A DNA stretch of 64,000 nucleotides, from positions 186,001 to 250,000 of the forward strand of contig NZ_FNQH01000001.1 in assembly GCF_900107505.1 (NCBI RefSeq). The letters run 5' to 3'. The position numbers were made by a program, and so were the translations under genes. Positions 38,360 through 48,475 of the stretch are shown one piece after another. The DNA comes from Trichococcus collinsii. GTDB lineage: Bacteria; Bacillota; Bacilli; Lactobacillales; Aerococcaceae. Numbering within the stretch: position 1 is the stretch's first letter; each line of letters opens with the position of its first letter. The notes under the pieces were generated by a model. It was not told the origin of the DNA. It did not search any database and worked only from the letters and a program-made list of their open reading frames with translations.

Positions 38360-38387
38360 ACGTTTTGAAGTCTCTTAAATCAAAAAA

Positions 38388-38642
38388 TTATTTTGCTAAT
38401 TTTTTAGTTAAACGAGAAATGTCGCGAGACGCTTTGTTTTGATGAATTAAGTTTTTAGAAGCTGCTGAATCGATAGATTTAACTGCTGCCTTTAATAATT
38501 CTTCGCTATTTTCAGCGCCTTCTGCTACTGCAGCTTCAAATTTTTTGATAGCTGAACGCATAGCACTCTTTTGAGCGTTGTTTTTTAGGTTAGCTTTTTC
38601 GCTAGTGCGAACGCGTTTGATTGCTGAATCGATATTTGGCAT
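38388..38642 (-). CDS. rpsT: 30S ribosomal protein S20
   Basis: 84-aa basic helical protein that binds 16S rRNA early in 30S assembly. Family pattern [17 protein letters not shown] and [20 protein letters not shown]. Start MPNIDSA at 38642 with AAAGGGGTG upstream; the longer frame to 38696 is rejected. Own promoter and terminator. Confidence 0.96.
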   Translation of the reverse strand: MPNIDSAIKRVRTSEKANLKNNAQKSAMRSAIKKFEAAVAEGAENSEELLKAAVKSIDSAASKNLIHQNKASRDISRLTKKLAK

Positions 38643-38701
38643 TGGGTTCACCCCTCTTTCCTTATTTCTATAACTATTAGGCTGTTTTGCCAACATGCCA
38701 T

Positions 38702-38730
38702 ATTATACATAATTTTGGAGGGTTGTGCAA
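38702..38730 (-). promoter_or_regulatory. rpsT promoter
   Basis: On the minus strand, TTGCAC (38730-38725), 17-nt spacer, TATAAT (38707-38702), 60 nt before the ATG. Confidence 0.82.
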
Positions 38731-38844
38731 TAAAAAATGAAAGAGATTCCTTTTTTAATACTAGCGACCTAGAATTTCGAGATACATATTTTGAAATTTT
38801 TGGGTCAAAATCGGGCCAGGCAATGCCGAAAGCTCCAAAGTGTA

Positions 38845-38869
38845 CGAAAGTATGTTTGGGTGGTAAAAT
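38845..38869 (+). promoter_or_regulatory. SOS (LexA/DinR) box and -10 of uvrB
   Basis: CGAAAGTATGTTTG (38845-38858) fits the Gram-positive SOS box CGAACrnryGTTYC at 12 of 14 positions and lies just before TAAAAT (38864-38869), where a repressor would block the promoter. uvrB is a classical SOS gene. Confidence 0.7.
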
Positions 38870-38904
38870 ACTTGTAACAGTAAGTGAAGAGGTGAATCGT
38901 CCAT

Positions 38905-40896
38905 ATGAAAGATCATTTTGAATTAGTTTCCCCATACCAGCCCAGCGGTGATCAGCCGGAAGCCATCAAAGAGCTCGTCGATGGGTTGAATCTGGGCAGA
39001 AGGGCGCAAACATTGTTGGGCGCGACCGGGACCGGTAAGACTTTTACGGTAGCGAACGTCATCCAAGCAGTAAACAAGCCGACGCTAGTCATTGCACACA
39101 ACAAAACGTTGGCTGGGCAATTGTACGGCGAGTTGAAGGGATTTTTCCCGAATAACGCCGTCGAATATTTTGTGAGCTACTATGACTATTATCAACCCGA
39201 AGCATATGTTCCTTCCAGTGACACTTATATAGAAAAAGAATCCAGCGTAAATGATGAAATCGATAAACTGCGTCATTCCGCAACCAGTTCCTTGCTGGAA
39301 AGACGGGACGTCATTGTTGTGGCTTCCGTATCCTGCATCTATGGTCTAGTGAATCCACTGGACTATAAAGAGCATACTTTATCGTTGAGGCAAGGGATGG
39401 AGATGGAACGGAATGAACTGTTGCGCCGGTTGGTGGAAATGCAGTTTGAACGCAATGATATCGATTTTAGGCGCGGCTCGTTCCGTGTGCGTGGGGATGT
39501 GGTCGAAATTTTTCTGGCATCCCGCGACAACGAGGCCATCCGTGTCGAGTTTTTTGGGGATGAGATCGATCGGATCAGGGAAGTCGATGTGCTGACCGGA
39601 GAAATCAAGAACGACGTTGAACATTTTCCCATTTTCCCGGCCACTCACTTCGTGGCAAATGAAGAAAAAACTTTGCATGCAGTCGACATGATCCGGGCAG
39701 AACTGAAGGACCGTCTAAAAGTGCTGCGCGAAGAAAACAAACTGCTAGAAGCCCAAAGATTGGAACAGCGCACCAACTACGACATGGAAATGTTGATGGA
39801 AATGGGATACTGCAACGGAATCGAAAACTATTCCAGACATATGGATGGGCGCGCTCCTGGAGAGCCGCCATACACGCTGCTTGATTTTTTCCCGGATGAT
39901 TATTTGATTGTCATCGACGAGTCCCACATCACGATGTCGCAAATACGCGGTATGTACAACGGGGACCGCTCTCGGAAAGAACAGCTGGTGGCATACGGCT
40001 TCCGTCTGCCGAGCACCTTGGATAACCGCCCGTTGATGTTGAAGGAATTCGAGGAACGGGTCAACCAGATCCTCTACATTTCAGCGACACCGGGCCCTTA
40101 CGAATATGAACAAAGCCCTTATGTAGCCCAACAGATCATCCGTCCAACGGGTTTGTTGGATCCGATTGTGGAAGTGCGTCCTATCAAAGGCCAGATTGAT
40201 GATCTGATCAGTGAAATCAATTTGCGCGTCGAACGAAATGAACGAGTGTTCATCACTACCTTGACGAAGAAGATGTCGGAAGACTTGACCGATTATCTTA
40301 AGGAAATCGGCATCAAAGTGAATTATCTGCACAGCGAAATCAAAACGATGGAGCGAGCGGAAATCATCCGCAATCTTCGTTTGGGAGAATTTGATGTTTT
40401 GATTGGAATCAACCTGTTACGGGAAGGGTTGGATGTTCCTGAGGTTTCGCTTGTCGCCATCTTGGATGCCGACAAAGAAGGCTTCCTGCGGAGCGAGCGC
40501 TCGCTTGTCCAGACGATCGGAAGAGCAGCCCGCAATGAGAACGGGAAAGTCATCATGTATGCGGACCGCATAACGGATTCCATGGAGCGGGCCATATTTG
40601 AAACGAACAGGCGCCGTGCGACACAAGAAGCCTACAACGTTAAGCATGGTATCACACCGAAAACGATCATTAAAGAAGTCCGTGACCGCATCAGCATCTC
40701 GCACACACCTGAAGATGCAGAAGGGGAAGTCAGCATTTTGAGCATCTATAAGGCGATGACGATGGAACAACGCCGCGAAGCGCTCGACCAACTGGATAGG
40801 GAAATGCGGGAAGCCGCTAAAGCCCTCAATTTTGAAAAAGCGGCAGAAATCCGTGACATGGTATTGGAGCTGAAAGCCGAATACAAAGGTTTATAA
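38905..40896 (+). CDS. uvrB: excinuclease ABC subunit B
   Basis: Damage-verifying helicase-like subunit of nucleotide excision repair. 663 aa. Walker [11 protein letters not shown], beta-hairpin region [24 protein letters not shown] helicase motif II (VIDESHITM), motif [11 protein letters not shown] and the C-terminal UVR domain ([22 protein letters not shown]) that binds UvrC. GAGGTGAA precedes the ATG. uvrA is not adjacent, at least not downstream, where rpsO follows. Confidence 0.96.
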   Translation: MKDHFELVSPYQPSGDQPEAIKELVDGLNLGRRAQTLLGATGTGKTFTVANVIQAVNKPTLVIAHNKTLAGQLYGELKGFFPNNAVEYFVSYYDYYQPEAYVPSSDTYIEKESSVNDEIDKLRHSATSSLLERRDVIVVASVSCIYGLVNPLDYKEHTLSLRQGMEMERNELLRRLVEMQFERNDIDFRRGSFRVRGDVVEIFLASRDNEAIRVEFFGDEIDRIREVDVLTGEIKNDVEHFPIFPATHFVANEEKTLHAVDMIRAELKDRLKVLREENKLLEAQRLEQRTNYDMEMLMEMGYCNGIENYSRHMDGRAPGEPPYTLLDFFPDDYLIVIDESHITMSQIRGMYNGDRSRKEQLVAYGFRLPSTLDNRPLMLKEFEERVNQILYISATPGPYEYEQSPYVAQQIIRPTGLLDPIVEVRPIKGQIDDLISEINLRVERNERVFITTLTKKMSEDLTDYLKEIGIKVNYLHSEIKTMERAEIIRNLRLGEFDVLIGINLLREGLDVPEVSLVAILDADKEGFLRSERSLVQTIGRAARNENGKVIMYADRITDSMERAIFETNRRRATQEAYNVKHGITPKTIIKEVRDRISISHTPEDAEGEVSILSIYKAMTMEQRREALDQLDREMREAAKALNFEKAAEIRDMVLELKAEYKGL

Positions 40897-41034
40897 AAAA
40901 GTGATTTTCACTTGCAATCGGTAAGGAATTACGTTAAACTGTTCCATGTATTATATATACGACCTTCAACTTGGTTAAGCGAATCACCAACGTTTTACTC
41001 AGTTAAAGGTAACTTTATGAAAGAGGTGAAAAAA

Positions 41035-41304
41035 ATGGCAATTTCAAAAGAACTTAAAAATGAAATCATCAAAGAATACGCTATTCACGAAGGAGATACT
41101 GGATCCCCTGAAGTGCAAATCGCAGTTCTTACGTATGAAATCAACCACTTGAACGAGCACGCACGCGTTCACAAAAAAGACCACCATTCTTACCGTGGTT
41201 TAATGAAAAAAGTTGGACACCGTCGTAATTTGTTGGCTTACTTGCGTAACAAAGACGTTCCCCGCTACCGTGAACTAATCCAAAAATTAGGCTTACGTCG
41301 TTAA
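41035..41304 (+). CDS. rpsO: 30S ribosomal protein S15
   Basis: 89-aa primary 16S rRNA-binding protein. Family signature [34 protein letters not shown] and the C-terminal LIQKLGLRR. Start 41035 with AAAGAGGTG upstream. Followed by a terminator and then pnp, the widely conserved rpsO-pnp order. Confidence 0.97.
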   Translation: MAISKELKNEIIKEYAIHEGDTGSPEVQIAVLTYEINHLNEHARVHKKDHHSYRGLMKKVGHRRNLLAYLRNKDVPRYRELIQKLGLRR

Positions 41305-41324
41305 TTTCGTGGCTAAGATATATG

Positions 41325-41358
41325 AAGCGAGATTCCACTGTGAATCTCGCTTATTTTT
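41325..41358 (+). terminator. rpsO terminator
   Basis: AAGCGAGATTC pairs with GAATCTCGCTT around CACTGT, then ATTTTTTG. Confidence 0.9.
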
Positions 41359-41423
41359 TGGGATTTTTTGGACAATGAGTGCAAAAATGCTGAGCAATCA
41401 GCTATAATGGAATGAGGCTCCCG

Positions 41424-41497
41424 CTCTACAGACCGCTACTATACAAATGTGAGCTTATCAGCATCAGTAGGTTGACATTTGTTTAGTAGTTGGTAGA
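41424..41497 (+). promoter_or_regulatory. pnp leader hairpin
   Basis: CTACTATACAAATGT (41436-41450) pairs with ACATTTGTTTAGTAG (41475-41489), and TCTAC/GTAGA extend it outward. It lies between a TATAAT (41403-41408) and the pnp ribosome site. In E. coli a pnp leader stem is cut by RNase III and then used by PNPase to repress its own mRNA; the same logic is possible here but not shown. Confidence 0.65.
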
Positions 41498-41527
41498 TGG
41501 GAAGCATCGCAAAAGGAGAATGATAAC

Positions 41528-43636
41528 ATGTCAGAAAAAAAAGTGTTCCAAATGGACTGGGCAGGTCGTTTGCTGCAAGTCGAAATCGGCCAATTGGCTA
41601 AGCAAGCCAACGGTGCGGTATTGGTGAGATACGGAGATACTGTCGTATTGACGGCTGCTGTGGGTTCAAGAGAACCAAAGGATACCGATTTCTTCCCTTT
41701 GACTGTAAACTATGAAGAAAAAATGTATTCAGTCGGTAAAATACCTGGAGGATTCATCAAGCGTGAAGGCCGCCCAAGCGAAAATGCAACGTTGACGGCG
41801 CGTTTGATTGACCGTCCGATCCGCCCGATGTTCCCTGAAGGATTCCGCAACGAAGTGCAGATCACAAACGTTGTCATGTCCGTTGAACAGGATTGCGCGC
41901 CTGAAATGGCTGCTATGTTCGGTTCCTCTTTGGCTTTGGCGATTTCCGACATTCCATTTTTTGGACCGATCGCTGGAGTGAACGTTGGCCGTGTGGATGG
42001 CGAATATGTTTTGAATCCAACTGCTCCACAGAATGAAGCGTCTGATATTGAGTTGACTGTTGCCGGTTCGAGAGTCGCAATCAACATGGTTGAGAGCAGT
42101 GCTGCAATGGTTAATGAAGAAGATATGCTTGGGGCATTAATGTTCGGGCACAAAGCAATCCAGGAATTATGTGATTTCCAAGATAAAATCGTAGCAGAAG
42201 TCGGCAAGGAAAAAATGACAGTCAAACTTTTGTCTTTGAATCCTGAACTTGTAGCCGAAGTTACCGCTGCTTATGGCGAAAATATGACGGCAGCCATCAT
42301 GACAGAAGAGAAATTGGCTCGTGAAGCTGCTATTGAAGATGTGAAAGCTGAAGCAATCGTATTCTTCAAAGAAAAGTATCTGGATGACGCCAACTTTGCA
42401 CAAATTTCCAAAGAAGTCCGCCAAATCGTGGAAGACATGGAAAAAGACGAAGTGCGCCGTTTGATCACAGTCGATAAAATCCGTCCTGATGGCCGTAAAA
42501 TCGACGAAATCCGCCCGTTGGCTTCTGAAGTCGGTTTATTGCCGCGCGTACACGGATCTGGATTGTTCACGCGTGGACAGACGCAAGCTTTGTCCACTTG
42601 TACTTTGGCTCCGCTTGGCGAACATCAAATCATCGATGGCCTTGGTATGGTAGACAGCAAACGGTTCATCCACCATTACAACTTCCCACAATTCTCGGTC
42701 GGCAGCACCGGCAGAGCAGGCAGTCCTGGACGCCGTGAAATCGGCCATGGTGCTTTGGGTGAACGTGCATTGAAGCAAGTCATCCCGACTGAAGCAGAGT
42801 TCCCTTACACAATCCGTTTGGTTTCGGAAGTATTGGAATCTAATGGGTCCTCTTCACAAGCAAGCATCTGCGCCAGCACGCTGGCAATGATGGACGCAGG
42901 TGTACCGATCAAAGCACCGGTAGCGGGTATCGCGATGGGCTTGGTTATGGAAGGCGACAACTACACAGTCTTGACGGACATTCAAGGTCTTGAAGACCAC
43001 TTGGGCGACATGGATTTCAAAGTTGCCGGAACAAGTGAAGGCATCACTGCGCTGCAGATGGACATCAAAATCCAAGGTATCACAGAACAAATCCTGACTG
43101 AAGCGTTGATGCAAGCGAAAAAAGCGCGTATGGAAATCCTTGCTGAGCTGACAAGCACGATTGCAGCTCCTCGCGAAGAGTTGTCCCAATATGCTCCGAA
43201 GATTGAAATGATGCAAATCAAACCTGATAAGATCAAAGTCGTCATCGGTAAGGGTGGAGATACGATCAACAGCATCATCGAAGAAACCGGCGTGAAGATT
43301 GACATCGATCAAGATGGTAACGTGAGCATCGCTTCAGCAGATACTGCGATGATTGCCCGCGCGAAACAAATCATCGAAGAATTGACGCATGAAGTGAAGG
43401 TCGGCGAAATCTACGAAGGTACTGTAAAACGTATCGAAAAATTCGGTGCATTCGTCGGAATCACAAAGGGCAAAGACGGCATGGTCCACATCTCGGAATT
43501 GGCTAACGAGCGTGTCAAAGAAGTTGAAGACGTCCTAGCAATCGGCGACAAAGTCAAAGTCAAGGTCATCGAAGTCGATAGACAAGGCAGAATCAATCTT
43601 TCCCGTAAAGCACTATTGCCTAAGGAAGAAAAATAA
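41528..43636 (+). CDS. pnp: polyribonucleotide nucleotidyltransferase (PNPase)
   Basis: 702-aa phosphorolytic 3'-5' exoribonuclease, trimeric, part of RNA decay with RNase J and Y. Two RNase PH domains ([39 protein letters not shown]-type active region in the second), the PNPase helical domain, KH domain ([13 protein letters not shown]) and S1 domain ([18 protein letters not shown]) are all present. Own promoter and hairpin leader; terminator at 43670. Confidence 0.97.
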   Translation: MSEKKVFQMDWAGRLLQVEIGQLAKQANGAVLVRYGDTVVLTAAVGSREPKDTDFFPLTVNYEEKMYSVGKIPGGFIKREGRPSENATLTARLIDRPIRPMFPEGFRNEVQITNVVMSVEQDCAPEMAAMFGSSLALAISDIPFFGPIAGVNVGRVDGEYVLNPTAPQNEASDIELTVAGSRVAINMVESSAAMVNEEDMLGALMFGHKAIQELCDFQDKIVAEVGKEKMTVKLLSLNPELVAEVTAAYGENMTAAIMTEEKLAREAAIEDVKAEAIVFFKEKYLDDANFAQISKEVRQIVEDMEKDEVRRLITVDKIRPDGRKIDEIRPLASEVGLLPRVHGSGLFTRGQTQALSTCTLAPLGEHQIIDGLGMVDSKRFIHHYNFPQFSVGSTGRAGSPGRREIGHGALGERALKQVIPTEAEFPYTIRLVSEVLESNGSSSQASICASTLAMMDAGVPIKAPVAGIAMGLVMEGDNYTVLTDIQGLEDHLGDMDFKVAGTSEGITALQMDIKIQGITEQILTEALMQAKKARMEILAELTSTIAAPREELSQYAPKIEMMQIKPDKIKVVIGKGGDTINSIIEETGVKIDIDQDGNVSIASADTAMIARAKQIIEELTHEVKVGEIYEGTVKRIEKFGAFVGITKGKDGMVHISELANERVKEVEDVLAIGDKVKVKVIEVDRQGRINLSRKALLPKEEK

Positions 43637-43669
43637 ACTGCTTATAACAGAATAATACTGTAAGCAAAG

Positions 43670-43710
43670 AACAGGCGAAACCTTCATAAAAAGGCGATGC
43701 CTGTTTTTTG
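43670..43710 (+). terminator. pnp terminator
   Basis: AACAGGC pairs with GCCTGTT, followed by TTTTT. Confidence 0.75.
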
Positions 43711-44243
43711 CTGTTTGTAGTTAAAATCCGGGCCCGAAAGAAAGCTGCGCACAAGTATTCTAATAATACTGACAAATAGAGTAATATTGATTAATAATAG
43801 ATTTTAATATTAAATCAATGAATTTTTTCCATAAAAGCGTTATTATAGTGTAAAGAGAAACAAATTTTTACGGCAACATTTTATGGATATATTTTCTGAT
43901 TATATCGCCCTGGTTAATGTAAGCGCTTTATAAAAATGTGAAGTGTTGTTATTGGCTTGTGGCGTAGTCTACAGCAAAACCAAATAATGGCTCCGATTTC
44001 GCCTCCAAGACTCGTCTGTAGCAGAATTGTGTACATCGTGAAGCTTACACGGAAGCTTTTCTTACAAATAATGGTATCATCATTATCAGCAAACAATCTG
44101 TCGTTCAATCATAAAGAAGCATGAGATCAGACTTACGGGCAGCTCGAAGACGTAGAAAGACTAAACGGAAACAGTAACGAAACTGGATGATCCGGCTCAG
44201 TTTTTCGAAAGAGAACAAAATAAAATAGTAAAGGATGAGTGCA
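43711..44243. other. long upstream region of the citX-like gene
   Basis: No open frame is convincing on either strand. It holds the AAGCGCTT site at 43918 and several short inverted repeats (CTACAG near 43972 with CTGTAG near 44030; AATG/CATT near 44070), but no repeat shared with other parts of the window. Confidence 0.4.
43918..43931. promoter_or_regulatory. cre-like site
   Basis: TGTAAGCGCTTTAT holds the palindromic core AAGCGCTT and matches 12 of 14 positions of the CcpA-binding element. It lies about 310 bp before the citX-like gene, further than usual for direct promoter control. Confidence 0.45.
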
Positions 44244-44807
44244 ATGGTGCCAGAATCTATTTTCTCACAAGGTCAAATGCCGACGCTCAAGGAAGTGTTG
44301 GCCTCGAGGGAACAACGTGCTTTTTTTGAAGAAGAAATCAGCAAAACGAACGCAAACCAGACTTTGATTTCCCTTAAATGCAATATTCCTGGACCAGTCA
44401 AATATAATGCCATCGTTAGACAGATTTCTGAAATCGGCATCCAAGAAGTAAAAAATGCGATTCAAGCAAATAAATGGAAAGTCACCTATGAAAAATTGAT
44501 GGACTTGGATACGGGTCCGGAATATTTTGTCGTCGTTGATACCTATCCAACTGCCGTGAAGCAAGCCGCTATCATGATAGAAGACGGCAGTTTGCTAGGC
44601 CAGCTGTTCACGATCAGCGTGTTTTATCTGGAAGAAGGCAAGATGATCGAGGTGCAGCGAATGGAAATAGGCTATGAACCGAGAACGTGCATGGTTTGTG
44701 GGGATGAAGCATTCGAATGCGAAAATGCGAATGTGCACAGTAGGGACGAAATCCAGAAAAAAATTGAATCCATACTGCAGGAGGACGGAAGAGTCCGATT
44801 AGATTAA
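44244..44807 (+). CDS. CitX-like protein with a lost DxD motif
   Basis: 187-aa homologue of CitX, the transferase that attaches the phosphoribosyl-dephospho-CoA prosthetic group to citrate lyase acyl carrier protein. The family outline is clear: LASREQR near the start, SLKCNIPGPVK, DTGPEYF and the C-terminal Cys pair and His region (RTCMVCGDEAFEC, VHSRDEI). However, the strongly conserved GRLxDIDV is GQLFTISV here: Arg and both Asp are replaced. In related nucleotidyltransferases such Asp residues bind the catalytic metal. No citrate lyase genes lie nearby. It may be an inactive or repurposed paralogue. ATG 44244 is chosen because AAAGGATGAG precedes it; ATG 44235 overlaps that site. Own terminator. 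Confidence 0.75.
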   Translation: MVPESIFSQGQMPTLKEVLASREQRAFFEEEISKTNANQTLISLKCNIPGPVKYNAIVRQISEIGIQEVKNAIQANKWKVTYEKLMDLDTGPEYFVVVDTYPTAVKQAAIMIEDGSLLGQLFTISVFYLEEGKMIEVQRMEIGYEPRTCMVCGDEAFECENANVHSRDEIQKKIESILQEDGRVRLD

Positions 44808-44867
44808 GAAACCTTATCCAGGAAATCCGTGTCACCATCGAAAAACAATAAAATAGGCAGCATTCAG

Positions 44868-44916
44868 CATTCCAAGCAGAGATCCCGGATAGGGTTTCTG
44901 CTCGGAATGTTTTTTA
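44868..44916 (+). terminator. terminator after the citX-like gene
   Basis: CATTCCaAGCAGA pairs with TCTGCTcGGAATG, then TTTTTTATT. Confidence 0.88.
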
Positions 44917-45034
44917 TTGTAATCAAAAAATAGATTAAAAAATTCTAATAAAGTATGGTAAAATGCTTAAGTGAAGGATGTCCAAATCCTAAAAAAATAG
45001 ATAATACAGAAAATGAATGAGTGAGGGATCGATG

Positions 45035-46072
45035 ATGAAAGAGTATAATGTTGCCATTGTAGGTGCTACAGGTGCTGTTGGAGAAAAAATGCTAGGCTTG
45101 TTGGAAAATGCTTCTTTTAAGATAAAAAGTTTGAAGCTGTTGGCTTCTAAACGGTCTGTAGGTAAAGTAAAGACTTTCCGCGGACAGGAACTGCAGATTG
45201 AAGAAACAACCGATGACTCATTTGAAGGCATCGACATTGCCTTATTCAGCGCTGGGGGCGGCATCACGAAACAATTCTCCCCTGCAGCCATCAAAGCTGG
45301 AGCCATCGTCATCGACAATACGAGTGCTTTTCGTATGGATCCAGAAACGCCATTGGTTGTTCCAGAAGTGAATCCAGAAGACTTGCGCAAGCACAAAGGG
45401 TTGATCGCTAATCCAAACTGCTCCACTATTCAGATGGTGGTAGCTTTGCAGCCAATCCGCGAAAAATTTGGTTTGGATCGCGTCATCGTCTCCACATACC
45501 AAGCGGTAAGCGGAGCTGGCCTACATGCTTTGGAAGAATTGAAAGCTCAAACCCAAGCGGTCCTGAACGGTGAAGAACCGGTTGCAAATATTTTACCTTG
45601 TGGTGGCGATAAGAAGCATTTCCCAATCGCATTCAACGCTTTACCACAAATTGATGTGTTCAGCGAAGGCGGCTACACGTATGAAGAGTGGAAAATGATC
45701 AACGAAACCAAAAAAATCATGGGTGACAAGGACATCAAAGTTTCTGCAACTTGTGTGCGTATCCCCGTGATGTCTGGGCACTCGGAATCCGTCTATTTTG
45801 AAGTGGACGACAAAAATGTTTCTGTCGCAGATATCTGGGAAGTGTTGAAAGATGCTCCAGGAGTTGTGCTTCAGGATGATACAGCAAATCAAGTCTATCC
45901 TACCGCCCGCGAATCAGTCGGTAAGAATGAAACATTTGTCGGACGTATCCGTAAGGATGTGGATGTCGACAATGGTTTCCATATGTGGGTTGTTTCCGAT
46001 AACCTATTGAAGGGCGCTGCCTGGAATTCTGTACAGATTGCCGAAAAAATGATTGAAATGGGCCTTCTTTAG
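45035..46072 (+). CDS. asd: aspartate-semialdehyde dehydrogenase
   Basis: Reduces aspartyl phosphate to the semialdehyde, the branch point to lysine, diaminopimelate, threonine and methionine. About 345 aa. NADP motif [11 protein letters not shown], active Cys in NPNCSTIQM, substrate Arg region VPEVNPEDL and His in [12 protein letters not shown]. The start may be either of two adjacent ATGs (45032/45035); GAGGG spacing favours the second. No lysine riboswitch precedes it. In B. subtilis asd is also upstream of the RNase J2 gene, with dapG and dapA between them. Confidence 0.95.
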   Translation: MKEYNVAIVGATGAVGEKMLGLLENASFKIKSLKLLASKRSVGKVKTFRGQELQIEETTDDSFEGIDIALFSAGGGITKQFSPAAIKAGAIVIDNTSAFRMDPETPLVVPEVNPEDLRKHKGLIANPNCSTIQMVVALQPIREKFGLDRVIVSTYQAVSGAGLHALEELKAQTQAVLNGEEPVANILPCGGDKKHFPIAFNALPQIDVFSEGGYTYEEWKMINETKKIMGDKDIKVSATCVRIPVMSGHSESVYFEVDDKNVSVADIWEVLKDAPGVVLQDDTANQVYPTARESVGKNETFVGRIRKDVDVDNGFHMWVVSDNLLKGAAWNSVQIAEKMIEMGLL

Positions 46073-46127
46073 AATTTTTAAATGCGAATTAGCTAGTCAA
46101 CACCATCTGACGAAAATGAATATATCA

Positions 46128-46206
46128 AGACCTGTCAAAGGTTGGGCCGAAAAGGGTGTTTAATTTAGCACCGTTCTCGGTCCGTTCTTTTTGAGAGGTC
46201 TTTTTT
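46128..46206 (+). terminator. long asd terminator
   Basis: AAGACCT (outer) pairs with AGGTCTT, GGGCCGA with TCGGTCC, and GTG with CAC at the top, followed by TTTTTTC. Confidence 0.75.
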
Positions 46207-46303
46207 CGTGCAGAAATTTATTTTATATTTTAACTTGTAGAGTGCTTCAATGTGAGTGTTTCATACACTTGCAAAATGTTTGATGCATCTAAGAAATTGT
46301 CTA

Positions 46304-46487
46304 GCGTTCCAAGCCTGCCTCTCGGAAATTAGATAAATTTGACCCATTGCGCTCTGCGATGCTCATTTGCGTGGGACTCTTAGGATTTATCCTTTAGAGT
46401 CCCAGTACAAGGTGACCGTAGGGAACGTTGCGAGGCCAGATTTCCTAAATTTCTTTCGAGGCAGACCAAGCTTGTCCCGCTTTTCTC
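46304..46487 (-). repeat. fold-back dispersed repeat, copy 2 (inverted)
   Basis: Inverted relative of 38058-38215, 184 nt. Compared with copy 1 it holds about 26 extra bases: a small hairpin with arms GGGACTCT and AGAGTCCC, of which copy 1 keeps only one arm. The outer arms (TGCCTC with GAGGCA) differ from those of copy 1 (GCCCT with AGGGC) yet still pair. It sits between asd and rnjB. No open frame. Confidence 0.85.
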
Positions 46488-46584
46488 ACACTTTCAGAAA
46501 ACCAAAACAGAAACTGAAGCAAATACTACAATTTTGCCAATAATCATGTATAATATAACAGAGAGGATATCGGTCACGTTTAGT

Positions 46585-46658
46585 CGAATGCGAAGAAAAC
46601 GCATTCGCTTGTAGACCCTGAGGACAGCGCGGTAGAGCAGCAGTGCTGATTTTCAGGG
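46585..46658 (+). promoter_or_regulatory. structured leader of rnjB
   Basis: Two consecutive hairpins: CGAATGCG with CGCATTCG (46585-46607) and CCCTGA with TCAGGG (46616-46658, with an inner CAGC/GCTG). They follow a TATAAT at 46549-46554 and lie in a leader of about 175 nt, long for this window. Neither has a T run, so they are not plain terminators. Confidence 0.5.
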
Positions 46659-46735
46659 ACGAAAATACGGAGAAAGGCATTCAAACGATCAAAATAGATA
46701 ACAGCATAGAAAGCTGAAAAATAAGAGGTGGTACA

Positions 46736-48415
46736 ATGAGTAAAGTAAGAATAATTTCTCTCGGAGGTGTGAGAGAAAGCGGTAAAAACATGTATTTAGT
46801 GGAAGTGGACGATTTAATTTTTGTATTGGATTGCGGTTTGCTCTATCCGGAAAACGAATTGTTGGGAATTGATGTGGTCATTCCTGATTTCACGTATCTG
46901 GAGGAAAATAAAAATAAGATAGCAGGTATTTTCTTGACGCATGGGCATGCGGATGCTGTAGGAGCATTGCCTTATTTATTGCAGAATATCGATGCACCCG
47001 TGTTCGGTACTGGTTTGACGATTGCGCTGGCTAAACTGGCGGTTGAATCAACCGGATTGGCTACTGGCTTTGAGGATTACCATGTCATCGACGAGAACAC
47101 TGAAATTGAATTTGAAAATACCAGCGTCCGATTCTTCAGAACTACACATACGATCCCTGATTCTGTAGGGATTTGTGTGAAGACGGAAGAAGGCAGCGTT
47201 GTCTATACCGGTGACTTCAAGTTTGATCAAAGCGCATCTCCGATGTATCGAACTGATTATGGCAAAATTACGGATATCGGCGAAGGCAAAGTTTTGGCGC
47301 TATTGAGCGATTCGGGAGATGCCGAGTCAACTACGGAAAATGTCAGTGACCGTAAGATTGAGGAAGAAATGCTAGATACCTTCATCAATGCTGAGGGACG
47401 AATCATTGTATCCTGTGTGGCAAGTAATATTTTGCGCATTCAGCAAGTTTTTGATGTCGCACTCCAAGCTAACCGTAAAATATTTTTGACAGGTCCGACT
47501 TTGGTTGAAACTATTGAGGTTGCTATGAAACTAGGAAAACTAGTCTTGCCGACTCCGGATTTGCTTGTAAATGTAAAAAATATCAATGATTACCGTGATG
47601 GGCAAGTCTTGGTGCTGGAAACCGGCAACAGCGGGGAACCGTTGGAAGCATTGCAGCGTATGTCCAAAGGTAGACATAAGCAAGTGAATCTTAAAGAAGG
47701 CGATTTGGTTTACATCACGACTACACCGTCGACAGCGATGGAAACAACAGTCGCAAAAACCAAAAATTTAATTTACCGAGCCGGTGCATCCGTGCGGGAA
47801 ATATCGGGAACATACAAAGCTTCCGGGCACGCTTCGCCTAACGATTTGAAATTGATGATCAACTTGCTTAGACCTATGTATTTCGTGCCTGTCCAAGGGG
47901 AGTATCGGATGCAGGCTGCACATGCCCAGTTGGCGAATGAAGTCGGTATTCCGTTCAAAAACATATTTATCCCCGGCAAAGGCGACGTCATCGAATTTGC
48001 AAAAGGACGTATGCACATGACGGGACAGGTCCCAGCCGGTAATGTACTGATTGATGGCATCGGCGTTGGCGATATCGGCAATATTGTTTTGCGCGACCGC
48101 AAGCTGTTGTCGGAAGATGGCATCTATGTTGTTGTTGTGACGATTTCCAGAAGATTGAACAAAATTTTGTCGGGTCCGGAAATCGTTTCGCGTGGCTTCG
48201 TCTATATGAAAGCGAGCGAAGAACTTGTCAAAGAAAGTTCGAATATCGTCAGGGAAGTAGTAGAAGCTAATTTGCATACAAAAGACTTTGATTGGGCCAA
48301 GTTGAAACAAGAGATACGAGATTCGTTGAGTCGTTATCTTTTTGAAAAGACGAAGCGCAAACCGGTCATTTTACCGATCATCATGGAAGCATCCAATTAT
48401 CAGAAGAAGAGCTGA
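46736..48415 (+). CDS. rnjB: ribonuclease J2
   Basis: 559-aa metallo-beta-lactamase/beta-CASP ribonuclease. The metal motif is THGHADAVGAL; the canonical HxHxDH has become HxHxDA, as in B. subtilis RNase J2, which is nearly inactive alone and works with J1. Further family parts: TGDFKFDQSA, the beta-CASP segments (SDSGDAEST, SGHASPNDL) and the C-terminal domain. GAGGTGG lies before the ATG. Preceded by a structured leader and followed by a thiT-like gene. Confidence 0.92.
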   Translation: MSKVRIISLGGVRESGKNMYLVEVDDLIFVLDCGLLYPENELLGIDVVIPDFTYLEENKNKIAGIFLTHGHADAVGALPYLLQNIDAPVFGTGLTIALAKLAVESTGLATGFEDYHVIDENTEIEFENTSVRFFRTTHTIPDSVGICVKTEEGSVVYTGDFKFDQSASPMYRTDYGKITDIGEGKVLALLSDSGDAESTTENVSDRKIEEEMLDTFINAEGRIIVSCVASNILRIQQVFDVALQANRKIFLTGPTLVETIEVAMKLGKLVLPTPDLLVNVKNINDYRDGQVLVLETGNSGEPLEALQRMSKGRHKQVNLKEGDLVYITTTPSTAMETTVAKTKNLIYRAGASVREISGTYKASGHASPNDLKLMINLLRPMYFVPVQGEYRMQAAHAQLANEVGIPFKNIFIPGKGDVIEFAKGRMHMTGQVPAGNVLIDGIGVGDIGNIVLRDRKLLSEDGIYVVVVTISRRLNKILSGPEIVSRGFVYMKASEELVKESSNIVREVVEANLHTKDFDWAKLKQEIRDSLSRYLFEKTKRKPVILPIIMEASNYQKKS

Positions 48416-48475
48416 TGTCCCTTTGCCGTAAAGGCAATAAAACGGATCGTTGTTGAAAAGGAGAGATTCATCTTT

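Noticed and set aside
42854-43312. 152-codon minus-strand frame within pnp
   Set aside because: Shadow of the PNPase domains, which are intact on the plus strand.
44808-45034. Lysine riboswitch or T-box before asd
   Set aside because: No L-box or T-box motifs are seen; the region holds only a plain terminator and an AT-rich promoter area.
47768-48310. 180-codon minus-strand frame
   Set aside because: Shadow of rnjB.
48416-48475. TPP riboswitch before the ThiT-like gene
   Set aside because: Only 60 bases are available and none of the THI-box motifs are present.
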